Origin: Devosia sp.
GTDB lineage: Bacteria; Pseudomonadota; Alphaproteobacteria; Rhizobiales; Devosiaceae
Assembly (NCBI RefSeq): GCF_024707125.1
Contig: NZ_JANQAH010000005.1
Span: 124,001-188,000 of the forward strand
DNA: 64,000 nt
Reading direction: 5' to 3'
Shown here: positions 43,532-52,914 of the stretch, piece by piece
Layout of the letters: every line of letters starts with the position of its first letter
Position numbering within the stretch: position 1 is the first letter of the stretch
Made by a program: the position numbers and the translations under genes
Notes under the pieces: generated by a model
The model's input: only the letters and a program-made list of their open reading frames with translations
Databases searched by the model: none
What the model was told of the DNA's origin: nothing

Positions 43532-44515
43532 ATGGTCACACTCAAGGAAATCGCAGCGGCAGTCGGCGTTTCAAGCGCCACAGTTTCGCGCGTGCTCAAC
43601 TACGACACGACGCTGTCGATCTCCAACCGCAAGCGCCAGGCCATCATCGAGACGGCCGAAAAGCTCAACTACGCGACGCCGCGCAATCGCAATCGTGCCA
43701 ATGTCCAGGGTCTCACCAAGCTCGCCCTCGTGCATTTCCTGCGCCCCGAACAGGAGCTGGTCGATCCCTATTACGTCGCCCTGCGCCTTGGCATCGAAAG
43801 CCGCTGCGCTGCCCTCAAGATCGAAACGGTAAAAGTTTACCACACCGACGCTAAACCCGATGCCGGCATGCTGCAAAGCGCCTCCGGGGTCATCGCCATC
43901 GGCCGGCATGATGAAGACGAGATCGAGTGGCTCCAGCGCCATGCCCGCCAATTGGTCTTTGCCGACCATGCCCCGCCTGACGACCAGATCGATAGCGTTC
44001 AGGCCGATCTCCGTCTCGCCATGGAAAAGCTGCTGCAATCCCTGGCAAATCTCGGCTATCGCCGCATTGCCTATATCGGCTGGGGTGATCGCCGCGCCCA
44101 GGCCTTCGTGCAGTGGATGACCAAGGCCGGTTGGTTCGATGACCGCATGTTCCGCTCAGGCGACAATACCGAGCAGGGCGGCTATCGCCTGACCAAGGAA
44201 ATCTTTAGCGAAAAGCGTCCGCCCGACGCCATCATCACCTTCAACGATTCCATGGCCATCGGCGCTTATCGCGCCATTCACGAAATGGGCCTCTCCATTC
44301 CCAACGATATCGGCGTGGCGAGTTTCAACGACATTTCCGTCGCTCAATTCCTCAATCCGCCGCTCACAACCGTGCATCTTCCGGCGGAAGAAATCGGCGA
44401 AGGGGCGGTGGAATTGCTGCTCGAACGCGTCGGCGGTCGGGAACTTGCCAAGCAGATCACGCTGGCATCGAAACTGGTCTGGCGTGGCAGTACCCGCCAA
44501 CCCCTTGAAAAATAA
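43532..44515 (+). CDS. LacI-family transcriptional regulator of the lac-type operon
   Basis: A 327-residue repressor: HTH MVTLKEIAAAVGVSSATVSR, hinge helix DTTLSISNRKRQAIIETAEKLNY, then a periplasmic-binding-protein-like ligand domain with PPDAIITFNDSMAIGAYRAIHEMG and IGVASFNDISVAQFLNPPLTTV. It directly precedes the binding-protein gene on the same strand; the stop lies three bases before a perfect palindrome that is the likely operator. Another near-identical palindrome lies inside the gene. By synteny with Agrobacterium lacEFGZK it should respond to a beta-galactoside. Confidence 0.92.
   Translation: MVTLKEIAAAVGVSSATVSRVLNYDTTLSISNRKRQAIIETAEKLNYATPRNRNRANVQGLTKLALVHFLRPEQELVDPYYVALRLGIESRCAALKIETVKVYHTDAKPDAGMLQSASGVIAIGRHDEDEIEWLQRHARQLVFADHAPPDDQIDSVQADLRLAMEKLLQSLANLGYRRIAYIGWGDRRAQAFVQWMTKAGWFDDRMFRSGDNTEQGGYRLTKEIFSEKRPPDAIITFNDSMAIGAYRAIHEMGLSIPNDIGVASFNDISVAQFLNPPLTTVHLPAEEIGEGAVELLLERVGGRELAKQITLASKLVWRGSTRQPLEK
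43828..43841. promoter_or_regulatory. Candidate auxiliary operator inside the LacI-type gene
   Basis: GGTAAA-AG-TTTACC. The 12-base core GTAAAAGTTTAC differs by one base from the core of the main site at 44518 (GTAAAAATTTAC). The centres are 691 bp apart. In a GC-rich coding region such an AT-rich palindrome stands out; DNA looping as with the E. coli lac auxiliary operators is possible. Confidence 0.5.
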
Positions 44516-44517
44516 CG

Positions 44518-44568
44518 CAGTAAAAATTTACTGAAATTATTGCGTAGCGCGATTTATGCGGCTACTGT
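44518..44568 (+). promoter_or_regulatory. Operator and promoter of the lacEFGZK operon
   Basis: Perfect palindrome CAGTAAA-AA-TTTACTG at 44518-44533, followed by TTGCGT (44540-44545), a 17-bp spacer and TACTGT (44563-44568). Transcription would start near 44575, with AGGGAGG about ten bases before ATG 44614. The operator lies just upstream of the -35, so repression may need looping or contact with polymerase. Confidence 0.65.
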
Positions 44569-44613
44569 CTTGCCTATGGGTGTGGAGGAAACACCCACTA
44601 GGGAGGATTTGCA

Positions 44614-45888
44614 ATGACCCGTTTGTCCACGGGCTGGAAGCGTGCGGCTGCTGTCGCGCTTGCCAGCGTAAGCATGTTCAGTGTTACCGCCGCTTCGGCG
44701 CTCGAAATCACCGTCTGGTGCTGGGATCCCAACTTCAATGGCGCCACCATGAAGGAAGCGGCCGAGCGCTATGCTGCTCTGCACCCCGACGTGACCGTCA
44801 ATATCGTCGACTTCGCCAAGGCCGATCTTGAAACCAAGCTCCAGGCCCAGCTCGCTTCCGGCACCACCGATGGCCTGCCCGATATCGTGCTGATCGAAGA
44901 CTACGGCGCCCAGAAATATCTGCAGTCGTTCCCCGGCGCCTTCGAACCGCTCAATGACAAGGTCGATTACTCGGGCTTCGCACCCTACAAGGTCGAACTC
45001 GCCACCGTGAACGGCCAGACCTATTCGCTGCCCTTCGACTCCGGCGTCACCGGCTACTTCTACCGCTCCGATCTTCTCGCCGAAGCCGGCTTCGATGCTG
45101 CCGCGCTCGAAAACATCACCTGGGACAAGCTGATCGAGATCGGCAAGGCCGTGAAGGAAAAGACCGGCGGCACCCTGCTTCCGATCGATCCGAACGATGC
45201 CGGCTGGCTCCGCATCATGATGCAGTCGGCAGGCTCCTGGTACTTCAATCCCGATGGCAGCGTGCACATCGCTGACAATCCGGTCCTGAAGGCCTCCATC
45301 GAGACCTATCAGCGTCTCCTCGCTGCCGGCATTTCCAAGCCCGTGGCCGGCTGGACCGAATATACCGGTTCGTTCACCTCGGGTGACACCCTCTCGACCT
45401 TCACCGGCGTGTGGATGACCGGCACGATCAAGGCCAATGCCGATCAGTCCGGCAAGTGGGCCATCGCGCCGCTCCCGGCCCTCGATGGCGTCGAAGGTGC
45501 CACCAACGCCTCCAACCTCGGCGGCTCGAGCTGGTACGTTCTCTCCTCCTCCGCCGAAAAGGCCGAAGCCGTTGATTTCCTCGCCGAAATCTGGGGCAAG
45601 GACGTCGATTTCTACCAGAAGATCCTCGTCAACCAGGGCGCTCTCGGCTCGCTCCTCGCTGCCCGCGAAGGCGAAGCCTACAAGGCCAGCGACGAATTCT
45701 TCGGCGGCGCACCCGTCTGGCAGAACTTCTCCGATTGGCTGAGCGCCATCCCGGCTGTGAACTACGGTATCTTCACCAACGAAGCTGACGCTGCCGTTGT
45801 TGCCCAGATCCCGAACATCACTTCGGGCGGCAATATCGACGAGATCATCGCTGCCATCGACTCTCAGGTCCGCCAGCAGGTCCAGTAA
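44614..45888 (+). CDS. lacE: Family 1 sugar-binding protein, LacE-like
   Basis: A 424-residue periplasmic protein with a Sec signal peptide (MTRLSTGWKRAAAVALASVS ending SAASALE). The mature start LEITVWCWDPNFNGATMKEAA and QAQLASGTTDGLPDIVLIEDYGAQKYL are family 1 sugar-binder patterns and resemble Agrobacterium LacE. First structural gene after the operator; followed by a stabilising hairpin and then the permeases. Lactose or another beta-galactoside is the likely ligand given the GH2 enzyme in the operon. Confidence 0.9.
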   Translation: MTRLSTGWKRAAAVALASVSMFSVTAASALEITVWCWDPNFNGATMKEAAERYAALHPDVTVNIVDFAKADLETKLQAQLASGTTDGLPDIVLIEDYGAQKYLQSFPGAFEPLNDKVDYSGFAPYKVELATVNGQTYSLPFDSGVTGYFYRSDLLAEAGFDAAALENITWDKLIEIGKAVKEKTGGTLLPIDPNDAGWLRIMMQSAGSWYFNPDGSVHIADNPVLKASIETYQRLLAAGISKPVAGWTEYTGSFTSGDTLSTFTGVWMTGTIKANADQSGKWAIAPLPALDGVEGATNASNLGGSSWYVLSSSAEKAEAVDFLAEIWGKDVDFYQKILVNQGALGSLLAAREGEAYKASDEFFGGAPVWQNFSDWLSAIPAVNYGIFTNEADAAVVAQIPNITSGGNIDEIIAAIDSQVRQQVQ

Positions 45889-45898
45889 GGTTCTTCGT

Positions 45899-45922
45899 AA
45901 GGGGCGGCCCACGCCGCCCCTT
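45899..45922 (+). other. mRNA-stabilising hairpin between lacE and lacF
   Basis: AAGGGGCGGC / GCCGCCCCTT with a CCAC loop, 10 bases after the binding-protein stop. No T-tract. A decayed family A repeat (45939-45990) follows. Such hairpins commonly raise the level of binding-protein mRNA over permease mRNA. Confidence 0.6.
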
Positions 45923-46036
45923 ACTCTCCAACTCGCCGCGTCATTTCCCGGCGATATATGGAGCTTCCTGCTTTTGCGGGAATGACACCGTGACAGGTCG
46001 AAGCAGCCCTATTTGGCGACAATAACGGAGAATAGC

Positions 46037-46927
46037 GTGGCGCAATCGGGTCTCGCGCGTAACGAGCATTTGAGCGGCTGGCTTTTTGTCATGCCCGCCC
46101 TGGTCCTGCTCGGCCTCTTCATGATCTATCCGATCCTCTGGTCGCTCTGGATGAGCTTTCAGGTCGGCCGCGGCATGGCCTTCAGCTTCGGTGGCTTCAC
46201 CAATATCATGCGCCTGACGCAGGATCCGGTGTTCCTGCGCGCGCTCACCAATACGCTGACCTTCCTCGCCATCCAGGTCCCGATCATGCTGGTCCTGGCG
46301 CTGCTCTTTGCCAATGCGCTCAACGACAGCAAGCTCTGGGGCAGGGGCCTTTTCCGCACAGCCATCTTCCTGCCCTGCGTTACCTCGCTCGTCGCCTATT
46401 CCGTCGTCTTCCGCTCCATGTTCGCCCAGGACGGCGTGATCAATCAGTTCCTGATGTTCGCCCATATCATCGCGAGCCCCATTCCCTGGATGGCGGATCC
46501 CTTCTGGTCGAAAGTCGTGATCATCAGCGCCATCACCTGGCGCTGGACCGGCTACAACATGATCTTCTATCTCGCCGCCATGCAGAACATCGACCGCTCG
46601 ATCTACGAAGCGGCCAAGATCGACGGCGTCCCGGCCTGGGCCCGCTTCTGGTACATCACCGTACCCATGCTCAAGCCGGTGATCCTCTTCACCACGGTCA
46701 TCTCGACCATCGGCACGCTGCAGCTCTTCGATGAGCCCAACCTGATCCCCTCGACCCCCGGCGCCCCCTCGGATTCGACGCTCACCCTGTCGCTCTACAT
46801 CTACAATCTGAGCTTCAAGTTCATGCCCAGCTTCGGCTACGCGGCGACCGTCAGCTACGTCATCGTCGTCATGGTCGGCATCCTGACCCTGATCCAGTTC
46901 CTGGCCGCAAGAGAGCGCCGCACATGA
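46037..46927 (+). CDS. lacF: Sugar ABC permease, LacF-like (MalF type)
   Basis: A 296-residue permease: N-terminal LSGWLFVMPALVLLGLFMIYP, EAA loop SIYEAAKIDGVPAWARFWYITVP. GTG 46037 is preceded by GGAG at six bases, better than the TTG at 46013. Its stop overlaps the next permease start (ATGA). Confidence 0.9.
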   Translation: MAQSGLARNEHLSGWLFVMPALVLLGLFMIYPILWSLWMSFQVGRGMAFSFGGFTNIMRLTQDPVFLRALTNTLTFLAIQVPIMLVLALLFANALNDSKLWGRGLFRTAIFLPCVTSLVAYSVVFRSMFAQDGVINQFLMFAHIIASPIPWMADPFWSKVVIISAITWRWTGYNMIFYLAAMQNIDRSIYEAAKIDGVPAWARFWYITVPMLKPVILFTTVISTIGTLQLFDEPNLIPSTPGAPSDSTLTLSLYIYNLSFKFMPSFGYAATVSYVIVVMVGILTLIQFLAARERRT

Positions 46928-47742
46928 GCAATCCTCTCGCCCTTCTCGGCCGCGTCGCCACCTATGCGCTGCTGATCATTGCCGCCTTCGTATCGGTCTT
47001 TCCCTTCCTTTGGATGCTCATCGGCGCGACCAACTATTCCGCCGATATCATCAAGGGCAAGGTCACCCCAGGCACGGCCCTGCTGCAGAACATTTCGGTG
47101 TTCTTCAATTCCGTCGATATGCCGCGGATCCTGTTCAATTCGTTCTTCATCGCCGGCGTCGGCACGGCGCTGACGCTGCTGATCTCTTCGCTTGCCGGCT
47201 ATGGCTTCGAGATGTTCCGCAGCAAGTTCCGCGAAAAGGTCTTTGGCGGGCTTCTGCTGATGCTCTCCATCCCCTTCGCCGCCCTGATGATCCCGCTCTT
47301 CATCATGATGGCCAACTTCAAGATGATTAATACCTATCAGGCGATCATCCTGCCCACGGTCGCCTCGATCTTCATCATCTTCTACTTCCGCCAGGCAACG
47401 AAGGCCTTCCCCCATGAGCTGCGTGATGCTGCCCGCATCGATGGCCTCAAGGAGTGGCAGATCTTCCTCTATGTCTACATGCCGGTGATGCGCTCGACCT
47501 ATGCGGCCGCCACCATCATCGTCTTCATGGCCAATTGGAACAATTACCTCTGGCCGCTCATCGTCCTGCAGACCAATGAGATGAAGACGCTCACCCTCGT
47601 CGTGGCTGGTCTCACCTCCGCCTATACGCCCGATTTCGGCGTCGTCATGGTCGGGGCGATTTTTGCGACCCTTCCCACCCTGGTCATTTTCTTCCTGCTC
47701 CAGCGCCGCTTCGTCGAAGGCATGCTGGGCGCCGTTAAGTAG
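46924..47742 (+). CDS. lacG: Sugar ABC permease, LacG-like (MalG type)
   Basis: A 272-residue permease with six helices and EAA loop ELRDAARIDGLKEWQIFLYV; C-terminus LLQRRFVEGMLGAVK is the usual MalG ending. Overlaps lacF by 4 bases and ends 7 bases before the GH2 gene. Confidence 0.92.
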   Translation: MSNPLALLGRVATYALLIIAAFVSVFPFLWMLIGATNYSADIIKGKVTPGTALLQNISVFFNSVDMPRILFNSFFIAGVGTALTLLISSLAGYGFEMFRSKFREKVFGGLLLMLSIPFAALMIPLFIMMANFKMINTYQAIILPTVASIFIIFYFRQATKAFPHELRDAARIDGLKEWQIFLYVYMPVMRSTYAAATIIVFMANWNNYLWPLIVLQTNEMKTLTLVVAGLTSAYTPDFGVVMVGAIFATLPTLVIFFLLQRRFVEGMLGAVK

Positions 47743-47749
47743 AACCCCT

Positions 47750-49951
47750 ATGCGACCACTGATCGATTTCAATTCCGGCTGGCTCTTCGAAGGCAAGGAC
47801 ACCGTCCGTCTGCCCCACAATGCGGTGGACCTGCCCTTCTCCTATTTCGACGAGAAGGCCTATCAGCGCGAATTCACCTACGAAAAGCGCTTCGCTGCCG
47901 ATCCGTCGTGGCAGGGCCAGGAAGTCTCCGTCGTCTTCGACGGCGCCATGGCCAATTCCCGCGTCTATCTCAACGGCACGGAAATCGCCGCCCATAAGGA
48001 CGGCTACACCCCCTTCGAAGGCCGCCTCACTGGCCTTCTCAAATCCGGCGAAAACGTCCTCAAAGTCGTTATCGACGGCAGCGAAAACCCCGCCATCCCG
48101 CCCTTCGGCGGTCAGATCGATTACCTGACCTATGCCGGCCTCTACCGCGAAGCCTGGCTGCGCGTGACCTCCAATATTTTTGTCGGCAACGGCAAGATCG
48201 AAACGCCCAACGTGCTGGCCGACAGGAAGTCCGTCCGCGCCCGCATCGAACTATCCAACCCGCAGAACCTGCCGCTCTCCGGCACCCTGGTCGCGACCCT
48301 CAAGGACGCTTCCGGCAAAGCGATTGCCACCACCGATGCCGCCATCTCCGGCGCTTCGGTCGACGTCGCCTTCAAAGACCTGACCGGCATCACCCTCTGG
48401 GACATCAAAACCCCGGCGCTCTACACGCTTGAGGTCACTTCAGACACCGCTGCTGGCCAGGACACCGCCAACTTCCGCTTCGGCTTCCGCAGCGCCGAAT
48501 TCACCACCGAGGGTTTCAAGCTCAACGGCAAGCTGCTGAAACTGCGCGGCCTCAACCGCCACCAGTCCTTCCCCTATTCCGGCTATGCGATGGGCAAGTC
48601 GGCCCAGGTGCAGGATGCCGAAATCCTGAAACACCAGCTGCACCTCAACATGGTGCGCACCTCGCACTATCCGCAGAGCCACTATTTCCTCGACCGCTGC
48701 GACGAACTTGGCTTGCTCGTGTTCGAAGAAATCCCCGGCTGGCAGCATATCGGCCCGCTGGAGTGGCAGGACGAGTCGGTCGAAAACGTTCGCCGCATGA
48801 TCACCCGCGATTGGAACCACCCTTCCATCGTCATCTGGGGCGTCCGCATCAACGAAAGCCAGGACAGCCACGATTTCTACGTCCGCACCAACAAGCTGGC
48901 CCGCGAACTCGACAGCACCCGCCCGACCGGCGGCGTCCGCTACATCACCGATAGCGAGCTGCTCGAAAACGTCTACACCATGAACGACTTCATCCTCGGC
49001 AACGAGGAATGGGGTGGCAATCGTCCGCGCACTCCGCTGCGCCCGCAGCAAGAGGTGACGGGTCTCGACCGCGTCGTGCCCTATATGATCACCGAATATG
49101 GTGGGCACATGTACCCCACCAAGAGTTTTGATCAGGAGCAGCGCCAGGCCGAGCACGTTCGCCGCCACCTCGAGGTGATGAACGCCGCCTATGGCGATCC
49201 GCAGATCGCCGGTTGCATCGGCTGGTGCGCTTTCGACTACAATACCCACAAGGACTTTGGCTCGGGCGACCGCCTCTGCCACCATGGCGTCATGGACATG
49301 TTCCGCGAGCCAAAATTTGCCGCCTTCGCCTATGCCAGCCAGTGCGAGCCCGAGGAAGAAGTCATCCTCAAGCCCGTCACCTTCTGGGCCCGCGGCGAGC
49401 GCAATATCGGTGGCGTGCTGCCGCTCATGATCCTCACCAATTGCGACGAGGTCGAGCTGACCTATGGCAATAACGCGCCCAAGCGTTTCCGCCCTGATCG
49501 CGAAGCCTTCCCGCATCTCCCCCATGCGCCCGTCGTCATCAAGCGCGAGCACCTGACCGACGAGGAACTCGGCCTCTGGGGCATGTCCTGGGAAGACGCC
49601 GTCATCACCGGCTACATCAATGACCAGGTGGTAAAGACGGTAAAGTTCATCTCCGACCCGATCGCCACCGAACTCCAGGTCTCCCCTGACCACACCGAAC
49701 TCGGTGCGGAAGGCGATACGGTGCGCGTCATCATCCGTGCGCTCGATCAGTCGGGCAAGAAGCTGCCCTTCTTCCCCGAACCGGTTTCCATCGAAGTGTC
49801 GGGCGCCGCCGAGCGTCTCGGCCCCGGCCTTGTGCCGCTGCGGGCTGGTTCCACCGGCTTCTGGCTGCGGACCACCGGCAAGGGCCCGATCACCGTCACC
49901 GTTACCAATGAGCGGCTCGGCCGCACCGTCACCACTCTCACCGCCGTCTGA
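47750..49951 (+). CDS. lacZ: Beta-galactosidase, GH2
   Basis: A 733-residue GH2 enzyme. Domains in order: sugar-binding jelly roll (about 1-150: SVVFDGAMANSRVYLNGTEI), Ig-like beta-sandwich (about 150-270), TIM barrel from about 275 (LNGKLLKLRGLNRHQSFPYSG; VRTSHYPQSHYFLDRCDELG) with acid/base Glu369 in VRINESQDS and nucleophile Glu449 in MITEYGGHMYP, and a C-terminal beta domain. It is shorter than E. coli LacZ, like other cytoplasmic GH2 galactosidases of Hyphomicrobiales. No signal peptide; it acts on imported sugar. GH2 glucuronidase activity cannot be excluded, but operon synteny favours beta-galactosidase. Confidence 0.9.
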   Translation: MRPLIDFNSGWLFEGKDTVRLPHNAVDLPFSYFDEKAYQREFTYEKRFAADPSWQGQEVSVVFDGAMANSRVYLNGTEIAAHKDGYTPFEGRLTGLLKSGENVLKVVIDGSENPAIPPFGGQIDYLTYAGLYREAWLRVTSNIFVGNGKIETPNVLADRKSVRARIELSNPQNLPLSGTLVATLKDASGKAIATTDAAISGASVDVAFKDLTGITLWDIKTPALYTLEVTSDTAAGQDTANFRFGFRSAEFTTEGFKLNGKLLKLRGLNRHQSFPYSGYAMGKSAQVQDAEILKHQLHLNMVRTSHYPQSHYFLDRCDELGLLVFEEIPGWQHIGPLEWQDESVENVRRMITRDWNHPSIVIWGVRINESQDSHDFYVRTNKLARELDSTRPTGGVRYITDSELLENVYTMNDFILGNEEWGGNRPRTPLRPQQEVTGLDRVVPYMITEYGGHMYPTKSFDQEQRQAEHVRRHLEVMNAAYGDPQIAGCIGWCAFDYNTHKDFGSGDRLCHHGVMDMFREPKFAAFAYASQCEPEEEVILKPVTFWARGERNIGGVLPLMILTNCDEVELTYGNNAPKRFRPDREAFPHLPHAPVVIKREHLTDEELGLWGMSWEDAVITGYINDQVVKTVKFISDPIATELQVSPDHTELGAEGDTVRVIIRALDQSGKKLPFFPEPVSIEVSGAAERLGPGLVPLRAGSTGFWLRTTGKGPITVTVTNERLGRTVTTLTAV

Positions 49952-49960
49952 GGATTACCA

Positions 49961-51019
49961 ATGTCCGGTCTAAAACTCCGAAATGTGAAGAAGTCCTTTG
50001 GCGCGGTGGATGTCATCAAGGGCGTCGATCTCGACATCGAAGACAAGCAGTTCGTGGTTTTTGTCGGACCCTCCGGCTGCGGTAAGTCCACGCTCCTGCG
50101 CATGATCGCCGGTCTCGAACAGATCTCCTCGGGTGATCTGTTCATCGGCGACAAGCGCATGAACGAGGTCGATCCCGCTCATCGCGGCATCGCCATGGTG
50201 TTCCAGTCCTACGCGCTCTATCCGCATATGACTGTCCGCGAAAACATGGGCTTCGCCCTCAAATTCGCGGGCCGTCCCAAGGAAGAGATCGCCAAGCGTG
50301 TCGACGAGGCCGCCCGCATTCTCGAACTCGGAAAACTGCTCGACCGCCGACCCGGCCAGCTCTCCGGTGGCCAGCGCCAGCGCGTCGCCATCGGCCGCGC
50401 CATCGTCCGTCACCCCGATGTGTTCCTCTTCGACGAACCGCTTTCCAACCTCGATGCGGAACTGCGCGTCCACATGCGCATCGAAATCGCGCGGCTCCAC
50501 AAGGAGCTGAACACCACCATCATCTACGTCACCCATGATCAGGTCGAAGCCATGACCCTGGCCGACAAGATCGTGGTGCTGCGCGATGGCATCATCGAAC
50601 AGGCCGGCTCGCCACTCGAGCTTTATGATGATCCGGACAATCTCTTCGTCGCCGGCTTCATCGGCTCGCCAAAAATGAACCTCCTCACCGGCACCGCCGA
50701 AGCCGGCGGCATCCGCCTCGCCGATTTCCCCGAACACCTCGTGCCCTCGCCCGTTGCCGTGCCCGCCGGCACCGCCGTGACGGTCGGCATCCGCCCCGAA
50801 CACTTCGACCCCACCGGCTCTGCCGCCCTCGACACCTCAGTCGAAATCATCGAACACCTCGGCGGGGAAACCTACGCCTACGCCCGCGGCGCCGGTTCCA
50901 ACCTCCTCACCATCGCCACCGACAACAATCGCACCCTCAAGACCGGCGACCGCTACCAGGCCAGGTTCAACCCCGCCTCGCTGCTCGTCTTCGGCAAGGA
51001 CGGCAAGCGCCTGCGCTAA
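49961..51019 (+). CDS. lacK: Sugar ABC transporter ATPase, LacK-like
   Basis: A 352-residue CUT1 ATPase with Walker [10 protein letters not shown], signature [14 protein letters not shown], Walker [13 protein letters not shown] and a C-terminal TOBE region ([13 protein letters not shown]). Ends the lacEFGZK operon, 9 bases after lacZ. Resembles the ATPase at 35791-36846, as expected for MsmX/UgpC-type proteins. Confidence 0.92.
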   Translation: MSGLKLRNVKKSFGAVDVIKGVDLDIEDKQFVVFVGPSGCGKSTLLRMIAGLEQISSGDLFIGDKRMNEVDPAHRGIAMVFQSYALYPHMTVRENMGFALKFAGRPKEEIAKRVDEAARILELGKLLDRRPGQLSGGQRQRVAIGRAIVRHPDVFLFDEPLSNLDAELRVHMRIEIARLHKELNTTIIYVTHDQVEAMTLADKIVVLRDGIIEQAGSPLELYDDPDNLFVAGFIGSPKMNLLTGTAEAGGIRLADFPEHLVPSPVAVPAGTAVTVGIRPEHFDPTGSAALDTSVEIIEHLGGETYAYARGAGSNLLTIATDNNRTLKTGDRYQARFNPASLLVFGKDGKRLR

Positions 51020-51597
51020 CGACGCCCCGCACCACACGCCATTCCTTCCATTCCGTCGTCATTGCCGGGCTTGTCCCGGCAATCCATCTCGCCTCCACAT
51101 GGACCACCGGGACAAGCCCGGTGGTGACGATCGTCGAGAGCGAAGAAGCCTTCCAAAGCAAAAGTACGCGGCGCCCCAAGGACTCTGGCCCTCCGGCCAT
51201 CGTCTCCCTCCCCTTGTGGGGAGGGATCAAGGGTGGGGTAGGGATGCACCCAAGTTAGCATCGTTGATGGGGGGCCGGTCGCCTTGGGCACGCGCTGTTC
51301 CCTCAATTCCCACCGTGTCATCCCCGCGAAAGCGGGGACCTCTGTTTCAAAACCGGGGCTCCCGCCTTCGCAGGAATGACATCACAGGGAAAAATAAAGC
51401 ACTGGCCCCCGCCGCGAACACCTCCCATGGCGCCAGCCCCTAGTCCGCCCTTCCACCGGAGCCATCCAGCCCACCCACCCGATCATTCTCCTCCCCCTCC
51501 AACGGCCGATGCCCTTGCATCCCACCCCACCCTCCTTTAACATGACCAAACAAATCATATTAAAGACGGGCGGCTCCAGCCATTGCCCGGAGCCGCC
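51020..51597. repeat. 578-base gap with three palindromic repeats
   Basis: After lacK. Contains a family A-like pair GTCATTGCCGGGCTTGTCCC ... GGGACAAGCCCGGTGGTGAC (51056-51130), a family B element (51204-51241) and a family A element (51315-51381). The first hairpin may end the lac transcript. The part from 51390 to 51570 has no feature I can name except an AT-rich stretch near 51540-51565 that may hold the promoter of the next gene. Confidence 0.65.
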
Positions 51598-51912
51598 ATG
51601 CACGAAAATGCCGACACCGCCGCCGATCGCGACAACGGAGATATTCTCCATCAGCGCGTCCTGACTCTCTTCTGCGAAGCGCTGGAAGTGAACCAGTCCC
51701 AGCCCATGGATGTGCTCGAACATCTCGCGACGGCCCTCGGCAAGGTCTATCGCGAAGTCGCCGACTCCCACCTGCCGCCGCGCAACTGCGTCTGCGGCTG
51801 GGAGCCCGCCGAATATTCCGACGTGCACTCCCTGCAGTTCGCCCTGGCCCGCGCGGCCCTTTCGCGCGACGCGTCCTCGCTCGCTTTGTCCCCTGTCATC
51901 GGCCACGCCTGA
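51598..51912 (+). CDS. Hypothetical protein, 104 aa
   Basis: A 104-residue soluble protein (MHENADTAADRDNGDILHQR at the start, HLPPRNCVCGWEP in the middle). CGGAG lies six bases before ATG 51598. The CVCGW pair could bind metal. It ends two bases before the siderophore-interacting protein gene, so the two are in one operon. Function not recognised; the neighbour suggests an iron link. Confidence 0.75.
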   Translation: MHENADTAADRDNGDILHQRVLTLFCEALEVNQSQPMDVLEHLATALGKVYREVADSHLPPRNCVCGWEPAEYSDVHSLQFALARAALSRDASSLALSPVIGHA

Positions 51913-51914
51913 GC

Positions 51915-52820
51915 ATGTCCCACACTCGACCCTATCGCATTTTCAACGCCGCGCTCGCGCGTTCCGAAAACGTCACCCCGCACCTGCGCCGCATCACCTT
52001 CGCCGGCCCGGAAATCCGCGAAATGACCACTTGGGCTCCCGACCAGCGCATCAAGATTTTCTTCCCCACCGACGACGGCCGTGTGCCCGACATGCCGGAC
52101 GCCGAAGACTGGTACGCGACCTACAAATCCGTCCCCGTCGCCGAACGCGTCCCCATGCGCACCTACACCATCCGCAACCTGCGGGCCGATCAGGCCGAAG
52201 TAGACGTCGAATTCGTCCTCCACGGCGAGAATGGGCCCGCCTCGCGCTGGGCCACCCACGCCAGGCCGGGCGACAAGGTGCAAATCTCCGCCCCCAATCG
52301 CCGCTCTGAAAAGATTGGCGGCGGTTTCGAATGGAAGCCGCCTGCCGACCCGCGCCATGTCCTCCTCATGGCCGACGAAACCGCCGTTCCCGCCCTGGCC
52401 GGCATCCTCGAAGAACTCGCCGCGCGCAAAAGCCCGCCACCCTGCGAAGTCTTCGCCGAAGTCGCCGACCGCGCCGACGCTCTGGCCCTGCCCACTTGGC
52501 CCGGCCTTAACATCAACTGGCTCATCCGCCACGAAGAGGGCGACCCGCGTCCCGGCGATCTCCTCGTCGCCGCCGTCGACCGCGCCAAGCTCCCCGCCGC
52601 CAATGCCGAGCAGACCGCAGTCGAACTCGAAACCATCGACATCGACAAGAACGTCCCTTGGGAACTGGCCAAAGCCACCGAAGGCGCCTTCTACGCCTGG
52701 ATCGCCGGCGAGTCGGAAGCCATCATGTCCATCCGCCGCCTTCTCATCAAGGAGCGCGGCATCGACCGGAGCCTCCTCAATCTCATGGGCTACTGGCGCT
52801 TCGGCAAGGTCTACGAATAG
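51915..52820 (+). CDS. Siderophore-interacting protein (ViuB/SIP family flavoprotein)
   Basis: A 301-residue protein: FAD-binding beta barrel (RRITFAGPEIREM; MRTYTIRNLRADQAEVDVEFV, where RTYT(I)R is the flavin motif) and a C-terminal reductase half (HVLLMADETAVPALAGILEEL; FYAWIAGESEAIMSIRRLL). SIP proteins reduce ferric siderophores in the cytoplasm to release Fe2+. It follows the 104-residue gene by 2 bases. Confidence 0.92.
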   Translation: MSHTRPYRIFNAALARSENVTPHLRRITFAGPEIREMTTWAPDQRIKIFFPTDDGRVPDMPDAEDWYATYKSVPVAERVPMRTYTIRNLRADQAEVDVEFVLHGENGPASRWATHARPGDKVQISAPNRRSEKIGGGFEWKPPADPRHVLLMADETAVPALAGILEELAARKSPPPCEVFAEVADRADALALPTWPGLNINWLIRHEEGDPRPGDLLVAAVDRAKLPAANAEQTAVELETIDIDKNVPWELAKATEGAFYAWIAGESEAIMSIRRLLIKERGIDRSLLNLMGYWRFGKVYE

Positions 52821-52914
52821 GCCAAAGCCAGGCTTGCGCCCGCGCGAAGTTTTTCTTTCGCGCCCCCACGCCGGCAAGGCTCTATCCTGCGCGCGCTACA
52901 CCGGAGAATCGCGC

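Noticed and set aside
21911-51381. CRISPR array from recurring palindromic sequences.
   Set aside because: The copies are scattered between genes with no regular spacing or spacers.
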